DNA of 64,000 nt from CADEED01 sp035765415. Its GTDB lineage: Bacteria > Pseudomonadota > Gammaproteobacteria > Steroidobacterales > Steroidobacteraceae. The DNA lies in the NCBI GenBank assembly GCA_035765415.1, contig DASTXR010000131.1:1-64000 (forward strand), given 5' to 3'. Both the position numbers and the translations under genes were made by a program. The notes beneath the pieces are model-generated. The model saw only the letters and a list, made by a program, of their open reading frames with translations. It had not been told where the DNA came from and made no database searches. The first letter of the stretch is position 1. The number at the start of each line of letters is the position of its first letter. Positions 17,382-25,319 of the stretch are shown here, piece after piece.

Positions 17382-18833
17382 ATGTCCGTCCCACCCGCGC
17401 TGCGCGTGATCACGATGCTGTTGTTGCTCGCCACTGGCCCGAGCGCCTGTGCCAGGACGGAACCCGAGCCTGCCGCCGGGCCTTCGGTGGCACGCGAGCA
17501 GTTGAAAGCACTGCTGGCGGCTTTCAATTCGGGGGATCGGCCGACGCTCGAGCAGTATGCGAAGGCCAGCCTGTCTCCTAACTACAAGAACTCGCCGACC
17601 ATCGACGAGGCACTGGGCATGCACAAGCATTCCGGAGGCTTCGACGTGCTCGAACTCACCGATGTCGCGCCGAACGTGGTGAAGGGATGGGTTCGCGGTC
17701 GCGACTCGGAGGCACTCATGGAAGTCGTCATCGAAGTCGAGGAGAAGGCGCCGCATCGCGTGGAGTTCTTCAATCTCGCGTGGGGGAACCCGCCGCAGAA
17801 ATATTATCCGGACCACCTGACCGAAGCCGCCGCCGTCGAAACGTTGCGCGCAGAGGTCGCGAAGCGAACCGCGGCTGACAAGTTTTCCGGCGCCGTGCTG
17901 CTGTCCCGCGGCGATGCGGTGCTGCTGCGCGAAGCTTACGGTCTCGCCGACCGCAATCAGAAGATTCCCAACACCGTCGATACGCGTTTTCGGACCGCTT
18001 CGATGGGCAAGATGTTCACCGCCGTCGCGGTTCTTCGCCTGGTGCAGGAAGGCAAACTGAAACTGAGCGACCCGATAGGCAAGATCGTGCAAGCGCTCGC
18101 CGGCAAGCCAGCCGCGAACGTGACGATTCGGCAGCTGCTCACCCACACCGCGGGAACGGGAGACTTCTACGGACCGCGTCTCGAGGAAAATCGAAGCAAG
18201 CTGCTCGTTCACGACGACTTCATAAAAATATTCGGTGACGATGCGCTGCTGTTCAAACCGGGTGAAAAGTACGGTTACAGCAACATGGGATACATCCTGC
18301 TGGGCGCGGCCATCGAACACGCGAGCGGCAAGAGTTACTACGACTACATCCAGGAGACGGTATTTACGCCGGCGGGAATGACGCATTCCGATCTGGCGCC
18401 GGTCGAGGTTTCGATGACCGGCCGCGCGTCAGGCTACTACCGCCCACCGGGCACGCATGAATGGCTGCCAGCGATTGAGCCGCTGGCCTATCGAGGTGAC
18501 GGCGCGGGAGGCGCCTGGTCCACCGTCGATGACATGGCGAAATTCTTCAGCGCATTGCGCGCGAATCGCCTGCTCAGCGAGAAATACACGCAGCTGATGT
18601 TCGCGCCCAGGGAAAAGCTCTGGCCTGGCAATGAATTCGGACATGGCATCTTCATCGAGAGTTACCCGTGGTCGGGACGCTCACTCGGACATTCCGGTGG
18701 CGAACAGGGCTCGAACGCCGAAGGCTGGTTCATGCCGGACTCGGGCTATGTACTGGTCGTGATGTCGAACTTCGATCCGGCCGCGGCCACGAATGTTGCT
18801 GGATTCATCCGTGCACGATTGCCGTTGCATTGA
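17382..18833 (+). CDS. Serine hydrolase of the beta-lactamase/PBP-like (S12) fold with N-terminal accessory domain
   Basis: A 483-residue exported protein. The N-terminal export signal has a possible lipobox cysteine near residue 22, and a good ribosome site (AAAGGAG) precedes the ATG. Residues about 38-138 form a small domain that is repeated as a separate protein in the next gene. Residues about 150-480 form a class C beta-lactamase/esterase-like domain with SMGK (207-210), YSN (299-301) and HSGG (437-440) in the positions of SxxK, YxN and KTG. It could be a beta-lactamase, a DD-peptidase or an esterase, and sequence alone does not decide. It has its own BlaI-type promoter, so it is the likely output of the locus. 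Confidence 0.88.
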   Translation: MSVPPALRVITMLLLLATGPSACARTEPEPAAGPSVAREQLKALLAAFNSGDRPTLEQYAKASLSPNYKNSPTIDEALGMHKHSGGFDVLELTDVAPNVVKGWVRGRDSEALMEVVIEVEEKAPHRVEFFNLAWGNPPQKYYPDHLTEAAAVETLRAEVAKRTAADKFSGAVLLSRGDAVLLREAYGLADRNQKIPNTVDTRFRTASMGKMFTAVAVLRLVQEGKLKLSDPIGKIVQALAGKPAANVTIRQLLTHTAGTGDFYGPRLEENRSKLLVHDDFIKIFGDDALLFKPGEKYGYSNMGYILLGAAIEHASGKSYYDYIQETVFTPAGMTHSDLAPVEVSMTGRASGYYRPPGTHEWLPAIEPLAYRGDGAGGAWSTVDDMAKFFSALRANRLLSEKYTQLMFAPREKLWPGNEFGHGIFIESYPWSGRSLGHSGGEQGSNAEGWFMPDSGYVLVVMSNFDPAAATNVAGFIRARLPLH

Positions 18834-18858
18834 GTTTCACAATGAAGGAGGACATGTC

Positions 18859-19272
18859 ATGAACCGGCGAAAACTGATGAGAAGCGTATTGCTGAGTTTG
18901 TTGTGCGCGACGGCAACGGCGCTGGCCGGCACGCCGTCTCCCGCGCGTGTGCAGCTGGAAGGTTTTCTGGCCGCGTTCAATTCGGGAGATCGCGCGAAGC
19001 TCACGGCGTTTGGAAAAGATCACGCGCCGCCGGATTTCCTTCGTCCGCAGATCGTCGACCAGACGCTCGAGATGTACCGGGCATCGGGCGGCTACGACCT
19101 GCTCGAGGTCAACGAATCGAGCCCGCTGGCGCTGACGAGCTGGGTGCGCGCGCGGTCCTCGAAAGAAGTGGTGCTGCTCAGGATCGAGGTCGACGCCGCC
19201 TCGCCCGAACGGATCATCGTGGTCGCGTTCCAGTCGGACGATCCGCCGGAGCGCCTCCGCTCGGGAAAGTGA
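18859..19272 (+). CDS. Stand-alone copy of the hydrolase N-terminal domain
   Basis: A 137-residue protein with a signal peptide (about 1-23). Its body aligns with residues 38-138 of the preceding hydrolase: LEGFLAAFNSGDR against LKALLAAFNSGDR, then a shared ...YRASGGYDLLEV / ...HKHSGGFDVLEL pattern. I chose the ATG at 18859 because it has AAGGAGG 8 bases upstream. The frame is open upstream but overlaps the hydrolase 3' end. The gap of 25 bases suggests co-transcription with the hydrolase under BlaI-type control. Role unknown. A periplasmic binding or inhibitory partner for the hydrolase or the DUF3738 sensors is a guess. Confidence 0.8.
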   Translation: MNRRKLMRSVLLSLLCATATALAGTPSPARVQLEGFLAAFNSGDRAKLTAFGKDHAPPDFLRPQIVDQTLEMYRASGGYDLLEVNESSPLALTSWVRARSSKEVVLLRIEVDAASPERIIVVAFQSDDPPERLRSGK

Positions 19273-19294
19273 CCGCCGGTCGCAGCCGTCGTTC

Positions 19295-20368
19295 TCAGTT
19301 CGCGTCGCGGCCGCCGATCAGATCGAGCTGGCCGCGGCGCGCGACCCTGCGGTCGAACAGGCCCCAGGCGCCCTCGCCTCCATGCCACGCGCCACCCGTC
19401 GCGGCTTTCGCGTATTCGGTGGCGCGCGTCTCGAAGAAGTTGGCGTGCTCGACGCCGTTCAACATGGCCGTGAGCCATGGCAGCGGATGTTCCTTCACGC
19501 CGTAGATCTGCGGCAGGCCTAACTGCTTGAGACGCCAGTCGGCAATGTAGCGGATATAGGCCTTGATCTCCGCGGCCGAGAGTCCCTCGATGGGGCCCAT
19601 CTCGAAGGCGAGGTCGACGAAGCGATCCTCGAGCTTCACCACGGTGCGCGCGCACTCCACGATGTCATCCTTCACGGGCTGTGTCAGCGCGCCGGTCTCC
19701 TGCGCGAACGTGTGGAACAGCCGGATGATGCCTTCGCAGTGCAGCGTCTCGTCGCGCACGCTCCACGAAACCACCTGGCCCATGCCGCGCATCTTGTTGT
19801 GGCGCGGGAAGTTGAGCAGGATCGCGAAGCTCGCGAACAACTGCAGGCCTTCGGTGAATCCGCCGAACATCGCGAGCGTGCGCAAGGTGTCCGCGTCCGT
19901 ATCCACGCCAAAGCCCTGCAGGTATTCGTGCTTGTCGCGCATGGCGGCGTAGTCCATGAACGCCGTGAATTCACTGTCGGGCATGCCGAGCGTTTCGAGC
20001 AACAGCGCATACGCCGCGATGTGCACGGTCTCCATGTTCGCGAACGCCGCGAGCATCATCTTGATCTCGGTGGGACGGAACACGCGCGCGTAGCGCTCCA
20101 TGTAATTGTCCTGCACCTCCACGTCCGACTGCGTGAAGAACCGGAATACCTGCGTGAGCAGATTGCGCTCCGCATCCGTGATGCGGCCGTTCCAGTCCTT
20201 GCAGTCTTCGCCGAGCGGGATCTCTTCCGGCATCCAGTGGATCTGCTGCTGCCGGCGCCAGTATTCGATGGCCCAGGGATAGCGGAAAGGCTTGTAGCTT
20301 CGCGACGGCGTGAGCAGGCCGGGCCTGGCGATGAGCTCGATCTGGTTGGGCGCGGTGATCACTGACAT
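19295..20368 (-). CDS. nrdB: Class I ribonucleotide reductase beta subunit
   Basis: A 357-residue ferritin-like radical subunit that generates the tyrosyl radical used by NrdA. Metal ligands and radical site are visible: Asp82 (SDVEVQDNY region), Glu113 and His116 with Tyr120 in the ExxHxxxY pattern, and a second ExxH in DETLHCEGI. I start it at the ATG at 20368, 10 bases inside the 3' end of nrdA, since a GTG three codons earlier adds nothing conserved. Co-transcribed with nrdA and therefore expected to fall under the same B12 riboswitch. No ATP-cone is present at the N-terminus. Confidence 0.94.
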   Translation of the reverse strand: MSVITAPNQIELIARPGLLTPSRSYKPFRYPWAIEYWRRQQQIHWMPEEIPLGEDCKDWNGRITDAERNLLTQVFRFFTQSDVEVQDNYMERYARVFRPTEIKMMLAAFANMETVHIAAYALLLETLGMPDSEFTAFMDYAAMRDKHEYLQGFGVDTDADTLRTLAMFGGFTEGLQLFASFAILLNFPRHNKMRGMGQVVSWSVRDETLHCEGIIRLFHTFAQETGALTQPVKDDIVECARTVVKLEDRFVDLAFEMGPIEGLSAAEIKAYIRYIADWRLKQLGLPQIYGVKEHPLPWLTAMLNGVEHANFFETRATEYAKAATGGAWHGGEGAWGLFDRRVARRGQLDLIGGRDAN

Positions 20369-22278
20369 GAGAGGCACTCGTCGTATTTATCGTCGTTGAG
20401 GGTGTCGAGCGGCCTCTTGGGCCAGCTTCGCGTGTTGTCGGCTTCGACGCCGGCGAACCCGGCGCGCTGCACGCTCTTCGAACGGCAGTAGTACAGCGAT
20501 TTCACGCCGCGCTCCCAGGCCGTCCAGTGCAGCATGAGCAGGTCCCACTTGTGGATGTCGCTGCGCAGATAGAGGTTCAGCGACTGTCCCTGGCAGATGA
20601 GCGGCGCGCGATCGGCGGCGAGCTCGATGACCCAGCGCTGGTCGATCTCGAAGGCGGTGCGAAACACCGACTTCTCGTCTTCGTTCAGGCCGTCGAGATG
20701 CTGGACCGATCCTTCGTGCGCGAGGATCGACTGCCACGTGTCCTCGGTGTTCAACCCCTTCGTGCCTAACAGCTTTTGCAGCGCCGGGTTACGCACGCTG
20801 AACGAACCCGACAGCGTCTTGTGCGTGTAGATGTTCGCCGGAATGGGCTCGATGCACGCGCTCGTGCCGCCGCAGATCACCGAGATGCTGGCCGTGGGCG
20901 CGATCGCCAGCTTGTGCGAGAAGCGCTCCAGCGCGCCGCGCTCGGCGGCATCCGGACACGCGCCGCGTTCTTCGGCGAGCACGCGCGACGCGGCGTCGGC
21001 TTCGCGCCGCAGATGCCTGAACATGCGCAGGTTGGCGGCGCGCGCCAGTGCGCTCTCGAAAGGAATGCCGTTGTTCTGCAACCAGGAGTGAAAGCCCATG
21101 GCGCCGAGGCCGACGGAACGCTCGCGCATCGCCGAGTACCTGGCCGCGTCCATCGACGCCGGTGCGTGGTCGATGAACTCCTGCAGCACGTTGTCGAGCA
21201 TGCGCAGGACGTCTTCGACGAAGCGCGGCGCCGTGTTCCATTGTTCCCAGGTCTCGAAGTTCACCGAGGACAGGCAGCACACCGCGGTGCGTGCGCGGCC
21301 CAGGTGATCGACGCCCGTGGGCAGCAGGATCTCGCTGCACAGGTTCGACTGGCGCACCTTGAGCCCGAGATCGCGCTGATGAGCGCTGAGCTGGTTGTTG
21401 GCGGTGTCGCTGAAGAGAAGATAGGGCTCGCCGGTCTGCAGGCGGGTCTCGAGTATTTTCTGCCACAGGTGCCGCGCGGAGATCGTGCGCAGCGCCGACT
21501 GGTCCCTGGGACTGCGAAGCGCGAACGGCAGATCGTCGCGCACCGCCTGCATGAATTCGTCGGTGACGCAGATGCCGTGGTGCAGGTTCAGGCTCTTGCG
21601 ATTGAAGTCGCCCGAGGGTTTGCGGATCTCGATGAACTCCTCGATCTCCGGGTGGTGCACGTCGAGATACACCGCGGCCGAGCCGCGGCGCAGCGACCCT
21701 TGCGAAATCGCCAGCGTCAGCGAATCCATGACGCGCACGAACGGGATGATTCCCGACGTCTGGCCGCAGCCCTTGACCGTCTCGCCGATGGAACGCACGC
21801 CGCCCCAATAGGTGCCGATGCCACCGCCGTTCGACGCCAGCCACACGTTTTCAGTCCACGTGCCGACGATGCCGTCGAGATTGTCTTCGACCGCGTTCAG
21901 GAAACACGAGATCGGCAGGCCTCGCTGCGTGCCGCCGTTCGACAGGATGGGTGTGGCGGGCAGGAACCACAGGCGCGACATGTAGTCGTACAAACGCTGC
22001 GCATGCGCGCCGTCATCGGCGTACGCGCGGGCGACGCGGGCAAACAGGTCCTGCGCGGTTTCACCGGCCAGCAGGTAGCGATCCTGCAGCGTGGCGCGGC
22101 CGAAGTTCGTGAGCAGCGCGTCGCGGGCCGGATCCGTGTTCACCGTGATGGCCGCGCGCGCCGCCTTCGCCGAGTCCGCGCCAGGCGTCAATGCGCCTGC
22201 GCTGGAGATCTGCCGGGAATTCTTTTGATGCGCGCGCGCAGGTTTCGCGCGCGCCGCCGGGACTGATTGACTTGCCAT
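20359..22278 (-). CDS. nrdA: Class I ribonucleotide reductase alpha subunit, short form without ATP-cone
   Basis: A 639-residue catalytic subunit reducing ribonucleotides to deoxyribonucleotides. Redox cysteine Cys125 (ISCFLN), the NLCSE active-site loop (Asn312, Cys314, Glu316), the partner cysteine in AVCCLS (334/335), the YY pair in SLYYCRSK and the C-terminal CLSC tail (635-638) are all visible. At 639 residues it is about 120 shorter than E. coli NrdA. The N-terminus is an Ala/Lys-rich tail where the dATP-binding ATP-cone would be, so overall activity control by dATP is probably absent. Good ribosome site (GGAGAGG). The upstream leader is a cobalamin riboswitch. Confidence 0.95.
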   Translation of the reverse strand: MASQSVPAARAKPARAHQKNSRQISSAGALTPGADSAKAARAAITVNTDPARDALLTNFGRATLQDRYLLAGETAQDLFARVARAYADDGAHAQRLYDYMSRLWFLPATPILSNGGTQRGLPISCFLNAVEDNLDGIVGTWTENVWLASNGGGIGTYWGGVRSIGETVKGCGQTSGIIPFVRVMDSLTLAISQGSLRRGSAAVYLDVHHPEIEEFIEIRKPSGDFNRKSLNLHHGICVTDEFMQAVRDDLPFALRSPRDQSALRTISARHLWQKILETRLQTGEPYLLFSDTANNQLSAHQRDLGLKVRQSNLCSEILLPTGVDHLGRARTAVCCLSSVNFETWEQWNTAPRFVEDVLRMLDNVLQEFIDHAPASMDAARYSAMRERSVGLGAMGFHSWLQNNGIPFESALARAANLRMFRHLRREADAASRVLAEERGACPDAAERGALERFSHKLAIAPTASISVICGGTSACIEPIPANIYTHKTLSGSFSVRNPALQKLLGTKGLNTEDTWQSILAHEGSVQHLDGLNEDEKSVFRTAFEIDQRWVIELAADRAPLICQGQSLNLYLRSDIHKWDLLMLHWTAWERGVKSLYYCRSKSVQRAGFAGVEADNTRSWPKRPLDTLNDDKYDECLSCQ

Positions 22279-22389
22279 TTCGCCTCTCCGTTATTCACGG
22301 GGAAGCGGAAGCGGCGCGAGATTTCCACCTTTTGGCGGAAAAACATCGACGCTGCTGCCGGCACACCCCGTCCGATCAGAAGTCTCAAA

Positions 22390-22590
22390 GTGTGCGCCGG
22401 CAGGTCTCCTGGCTCACCGCTCCATCGCGAGTTGTTAGGCCTTCCCGGGATTCGTCGCTTCCCAGTGGCCACACTTTTTCACAGCGGGAAAAAGTCACAA
22501 TTCGCTTGCGGTCTACAGTTGCGGGGGCAGCTGCGGATTGAGCGACCACTTAAGATCTCTTCACCGCATTCCCTTTTCATCGCGCTTTCG
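22390..22590 (-). promoter_or_regulatory. Cobalamin (B12) riboswitch ahead of nrdAB
   Basis: On the minus strand the conserved elements occur in order. These are AAAAGGGAATGCGGTGAA (about 22560-22577), CAATCC followed by GCTGCCCCCGCAACTGT (22515-22531, the B12-box core), a variable arm with hairpins, and GAGCCAGGAGACCTGCCGG (22397-22415). The nrdA ATG is about 110 bases further on. B12 riboswitches repress when adenosylcobalamin is present, so the B12-independent enzyme would be switched off when a B12-dependent NrdJ can work. The rest of the 385-base gap 22279-22663 holds a hairpin (about 22321-22340) and presumably the divergent promoter of the cytochrome gene. Confidence 0.92.
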
Positions 22591-22663
22591 CGCGAACCGA
22601 TGCACGACCAGATGTTGTGTGTCGCGACGGGAATTTGTCAACAGATTGTGTGGAAGGACTATC

Positions 22664-23509
22664 GTGAAGAAGTTTTTGAAGTGGACGGGATTTGTCGTCG
22701 CCGGCCTTTTCGGGCTCGTGTTGCTCGGTATTGCGTACATTTATTTCGCGTCCGAGCGCGAACTGGGCCGCCAGTACACAGTGGCCGACGGTGCCGCTCT
22801 CGTCATCCCCTCCGACGCGCGCGAGATCGCTGAAGGCCGGCGAATCGCGCAACTCGCCGGCTGCATGCACTGTCACGGCGACGATCTCGCCGGAACCGTG
22901 GTGGACGACATTCCCAATCTGGTCCGCCTCGTCGCGCCGAATATCAGCACGCGGTTGCCGCATTACACGGACGCGCAGCTCGCGACCGTACTTCGCAAGG
23001 GTGTAAAGCCCGACGGCAAGAGCGTGTTGTTCATGCCGTCGGAAATGTTCAGGCATTTGCGCGACGAAGACCTCGCGCGAGTCATCGCCTTCCTGCGCAG
23101 CAAGCCCGCTGTTGCCCAGGGCGTGACCGAAGAGACGCAACTGCGCCCGATCGGTCGTCTCATCATCGCAAACGGCGACTACAAGCCGGCCGCTCATGCG
23201 ATCGAATTGCTGCCCTCGGCGGCCGCAGGCTTCGATGCGAACGACCCCGTGAGCCGCGGCCGCTATCTCACGATGAACTACTGCAGCGAGTGCCACGCGC
23301 AGGACTTGCAGGGTGTCGCACCGATCAACGCACCGGCGCTCGCGGTGGTGAAGGGATATTCGCTGGAGCAATTCACGCGGCTCATGCAGGAAGGCGTGGG
23401 CCTGGGCGATCGGCAACTCAAGCTCATGAGCCCGACCGCCAAGGCGCGCTTCACTCAATTTTCGGCGGACGAGATCGCGGCAGTGCATGCCTTCCTGCAA
23501 TCGATCTGA
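22664..23509 (+). CDS. Membrane-anchored diheme cytochrome c
   Basis: A 281-residue protein with an N-terminal membrane helix (about residues 5-28) and two cytochrome c domains, each with one heme motif (CMHCH near residue 66 and CSECH near residue 207). It is likely a periplasmic electron carrier or a dehydrogenase subunit. I chose the GTG at 22664, preceded by GGAAGGA and followed by the KKFLKWTGF anchor. The frame is open further upstream, but that part lies opposite the riboswitch and has no family similarity. The partner dehydrogenase is not adjacent. Confidence 0.85.
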   Translation: MKKFLKWTGFVVAGLFGLVLLGIAYIYFASERELGRQYTVADGAALVIPSDAREIAEGRRIAQLAGCMHCHGDDLAGTVVDDIPNLVRLVAPNISTRLPHYTDAQLATVLRKGVKPDGKSVLFMPSEMFRHLRDEDLARVIAFLRSKPAVAQGVTEETQLRPIGRLIIANGDYKPAAHAIELLPSAAAGFDANDPVSRGRYLTMNYCSECHAQDLQGVAPINAPALAVVKGYSLEQFTRLMQEGVGLGDRQLKLMSPTAKARFTQFSADEIAAVHAFLQSI

Positions 23510-23512
23510 CGG

Positions 23513-24256
23513 TCATGCGCTGTAGCCGCCATCCACCGCAATGCTGGCGCCGGTAATGAACGCGGCGCCCTTGCTCGCGAGAAACGCGACCGTAGCGCCC
23601 ACTTCTTCGGGCCTGCCATAGCGGCCGAGCGCCGTGCCCGCCTTCTGTGCGCTCGCGAGGTTGCCGTCAGCGGGATTCATGTCGGTGTCGATCGGGCCGG
23701 GCTGCACCACGTTCACAGTGATGCCCCTGGGTCCGAGATCACGGGCCCAGCCGCGCGTGTATGCGGCGACAGCCGCTTTCGTCGCCGAGTAGTCGGAAAT
23801 TCCAGGCCAGGGCGAAGCATCGGCCCCCATCGAACCTATGGAGATGATGCGGCCGCCCTCGGTCATGAGTTTCGCGGCTTCGCGGACCGCGGCATTCACG
23901 CCTCCCACGTTGATCGCGAACTGCCGCTCGACGTCCACCGCACTCACTTCACCTACCGGGCCGGTGATGAAGACGCCGGCGTTGTTCACGAGGATGTCGA
24001 GGTGGCCGAAGTGTTCGGCGACCTTGTTGACGAGCTGCGTCACTTCGTCGGGCCTGGACTGGTCGGCCTGGAACGCGACCGCTCGCACGCCCTTGTCCTG
24101 TAGTTCGCGCACCAGGGCCTTGGCCTTGTCGGGCGTGCTGACATAGCTGATGGCCACGTCCGCGCCGTCTTCGGCCAGCGATCGGGCGATGGCGGCGCCG
24201 ATGCCGCGCGATCCGCCGGTGACCAGGGCAGCTTTTCCGGTGAGTTTCTTGTTCAT
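23513..24256 (-). CDS. Short-chain dehydrogenase/reductase
   Basis: A 247-residue classical SDR, cytosolic, NAD(P)-dependent. The coenzyme motif TGGSRGIG is at residues 14-21, followed by NNAG near 89, the catalytic serine in SIGSMG near 139 and YSATK near 154-158. The C-terminus ITGASIAVDGGYSA is typical of 3-oxoacyl-ACP reductase-like members, often drug/secondary metabolite or aldehyde/ketone reductases. Divergent from a LysR regulator across 94 bases, so it is the likely regulated target. Substrate unknown. Confidence 0.9.
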   Translation of the reverse strand: MNKKLTGKAALVTGGSRGIGAAIARSLAEDGADVAISYVSTPDKAKALVRELQDKGVRAVAFQADQSRPDEVTQLVNKVAEHFGHLDILVNNAGVFITGPVGEVSAVDVERQFAINVGGVNAAVREAAKLMTEGGRIISIGSMGADASPWPGISDYSATKAAVAAYTRGWARDLGPRGITVNVVQPGPIDTDMNPADGNLASAQKAGTALGRYGRPEEVGATVAFLASKGAAFITGASIAVDGGYSA

Positions 24257-24330
24257 GGTCCTTCTCCTGTTGGCGTTGGGAGCAGCCTATTACTGGTCAC
24301 AGATGTCATAAATGAGTCTGGCGTTACAAC

Positions 24331-24352
24331 ATTATTCACAATAGGGAATAAT
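24331..24352. repeat. Inverted repeat at the LysR start
   Basis: Perfect 7-base arms ATTATTC (24331-24337) and GAATAAT (24346-24352) are separated by 8 bases. The right arm runs into the ATG of the LysR gene. The AT-rich dyad with T-N11-A spacing fits a LysR-type binding site for autoregulation and divergent control. Binding is inference. Confidence 0.45.
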
Positions 24353-25319
24353 GTCCGCCGTGGACGCCGCCCAGAATTTCAATCAGATGCTGGCCATGCG
24401 GGTGTTCGTGCGGGTCGTCGAGGCCGGCACATTCACCCACGCGGCGAATTCAATGCGCATGCCGAAGCCCACGGTGACCAAGCTGGTCCAGGGGCTCGAG
24501 AGCCACCTGCGCATCAAGCTGCTGAACCGTACGACTCGTCGCGTGACCGTGACGCCCGACGGCTCCGCGTACTACGAACGCGTCGTGAGATTGTTAGGCG
24601 ATCTCGAGGACATCGAGTCGAGCGTCACACATGCCAAGGAAAGTCCGAAGGGCCGGCTGCGCATCGACGCGGGAGCGGCGGTGTCCAACCTGCTCATCCT
24701 GCCGGCCCTGCCCGGGTTCCTGGCGAAGTATCCGGACATCCACGTCGAATGCGGCGTCAGCGATCGCCCGGCCGATCTCATCGGTGACAACGTCGACTGC
24801 GTGATTCGGGCCGGGCCCTTGCTCGAGCCTTCGCTGGTGGCACGGCACATCGGCGACCTGCGCTGGATCACCTGCGCGACGCCGGCGTATTTCGAAAAGC
24901 ATGGCAAGCCCACGCACCCCACCGATCTCGAGTCCGGCCACGTGCTCGCGGGTTATTTCTTTCCGCGCAGCGGCCGCATGCGTCCTCTGGCCTTTCGGCG
25001 CGACGGCAAGACCATCGAAATATCGCCAGGCTCGCGCGTGGCGGTGAACGACAGCGGCGCGTACTTCGCCGCGGTGCGCGCCGGGCTCGGTGTCGGGCAA
25101 CTGCTGTCGTTCATGGTGTCGTGCAGCGACGCGGACGATGAACTGGTGACCGTACTCAAGGACTGGCAACCGCCGGCAATGCCCGTGCACGTGCTGTATC
25201 CGGCGAATCGCCATCTATCCACCAAGGTACGCGTCTTCGTCGACTGGGCGGCTGATCTCTTTGCGCGAAGCCCGTGCACGCGCTTGCTGACAGCCGCTAC
25301 TGCGCCCGCGACCAGGTGA
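24351..25319 (+). CDS. LysR-family transcriptional regulator
   Basis: A 322-residue regulator. The N-terminal winged helix (about residues 13-72) includes FVRVVEAGTFTHAANSMRMPKPTVTK and is followed by the linker helix. The periplasmic-binding-protein-like effector domain covers about 100-310. It most resembles the CrgA/YafC-type subgroup. A start at Met13 is also possible because the inverted repeat overlaps the first ATG. It probably controls the divergent SDR gene. The 3' end overlaps the convergent GH43 gene by 23 bases. Confidence 0.9.
   Translation: MSAVDAAQNFNQMLAMRVFVRVVEAGTFTHAANSMRMPKPTVTKLVQGLESHLRIKLLNRTTRRVTVTPDGSAYYERVVRLLGDLEDIESSVTHAKESPKGRLRIDAGAAVSNLLILPALPGFLAKYPDIHVECGVSDRPADLIGDNVDCVIRAGPLLEPSLVARHIGDLRWITCATPAYFEKHGKPTHPTDLESGHVLAGYFFPRSGRMRPLAFRRDGKTIEISPGSRVAVNDSGAYFAAVRAGLGVGQLLSFMVSCSDADDELVTVLKDWQPPAMPVHVLYPANRHLSTKVRVFVDWAADLFARSPCTRLLTAATAPATR

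Noticed and set aside
20776..22266. 496-codon open frame antisense to nrdA
   Set aside because: No recognisable domain, and all class I RNR motifs are on the minus strand.
22538..22663. N-terminal extension of the diheme cytochrome
   Set aside because: Lies opposite the conserved riboswitch and lacks signal-anchor character; the GTG at 22664 has a ribosome site and anchor.
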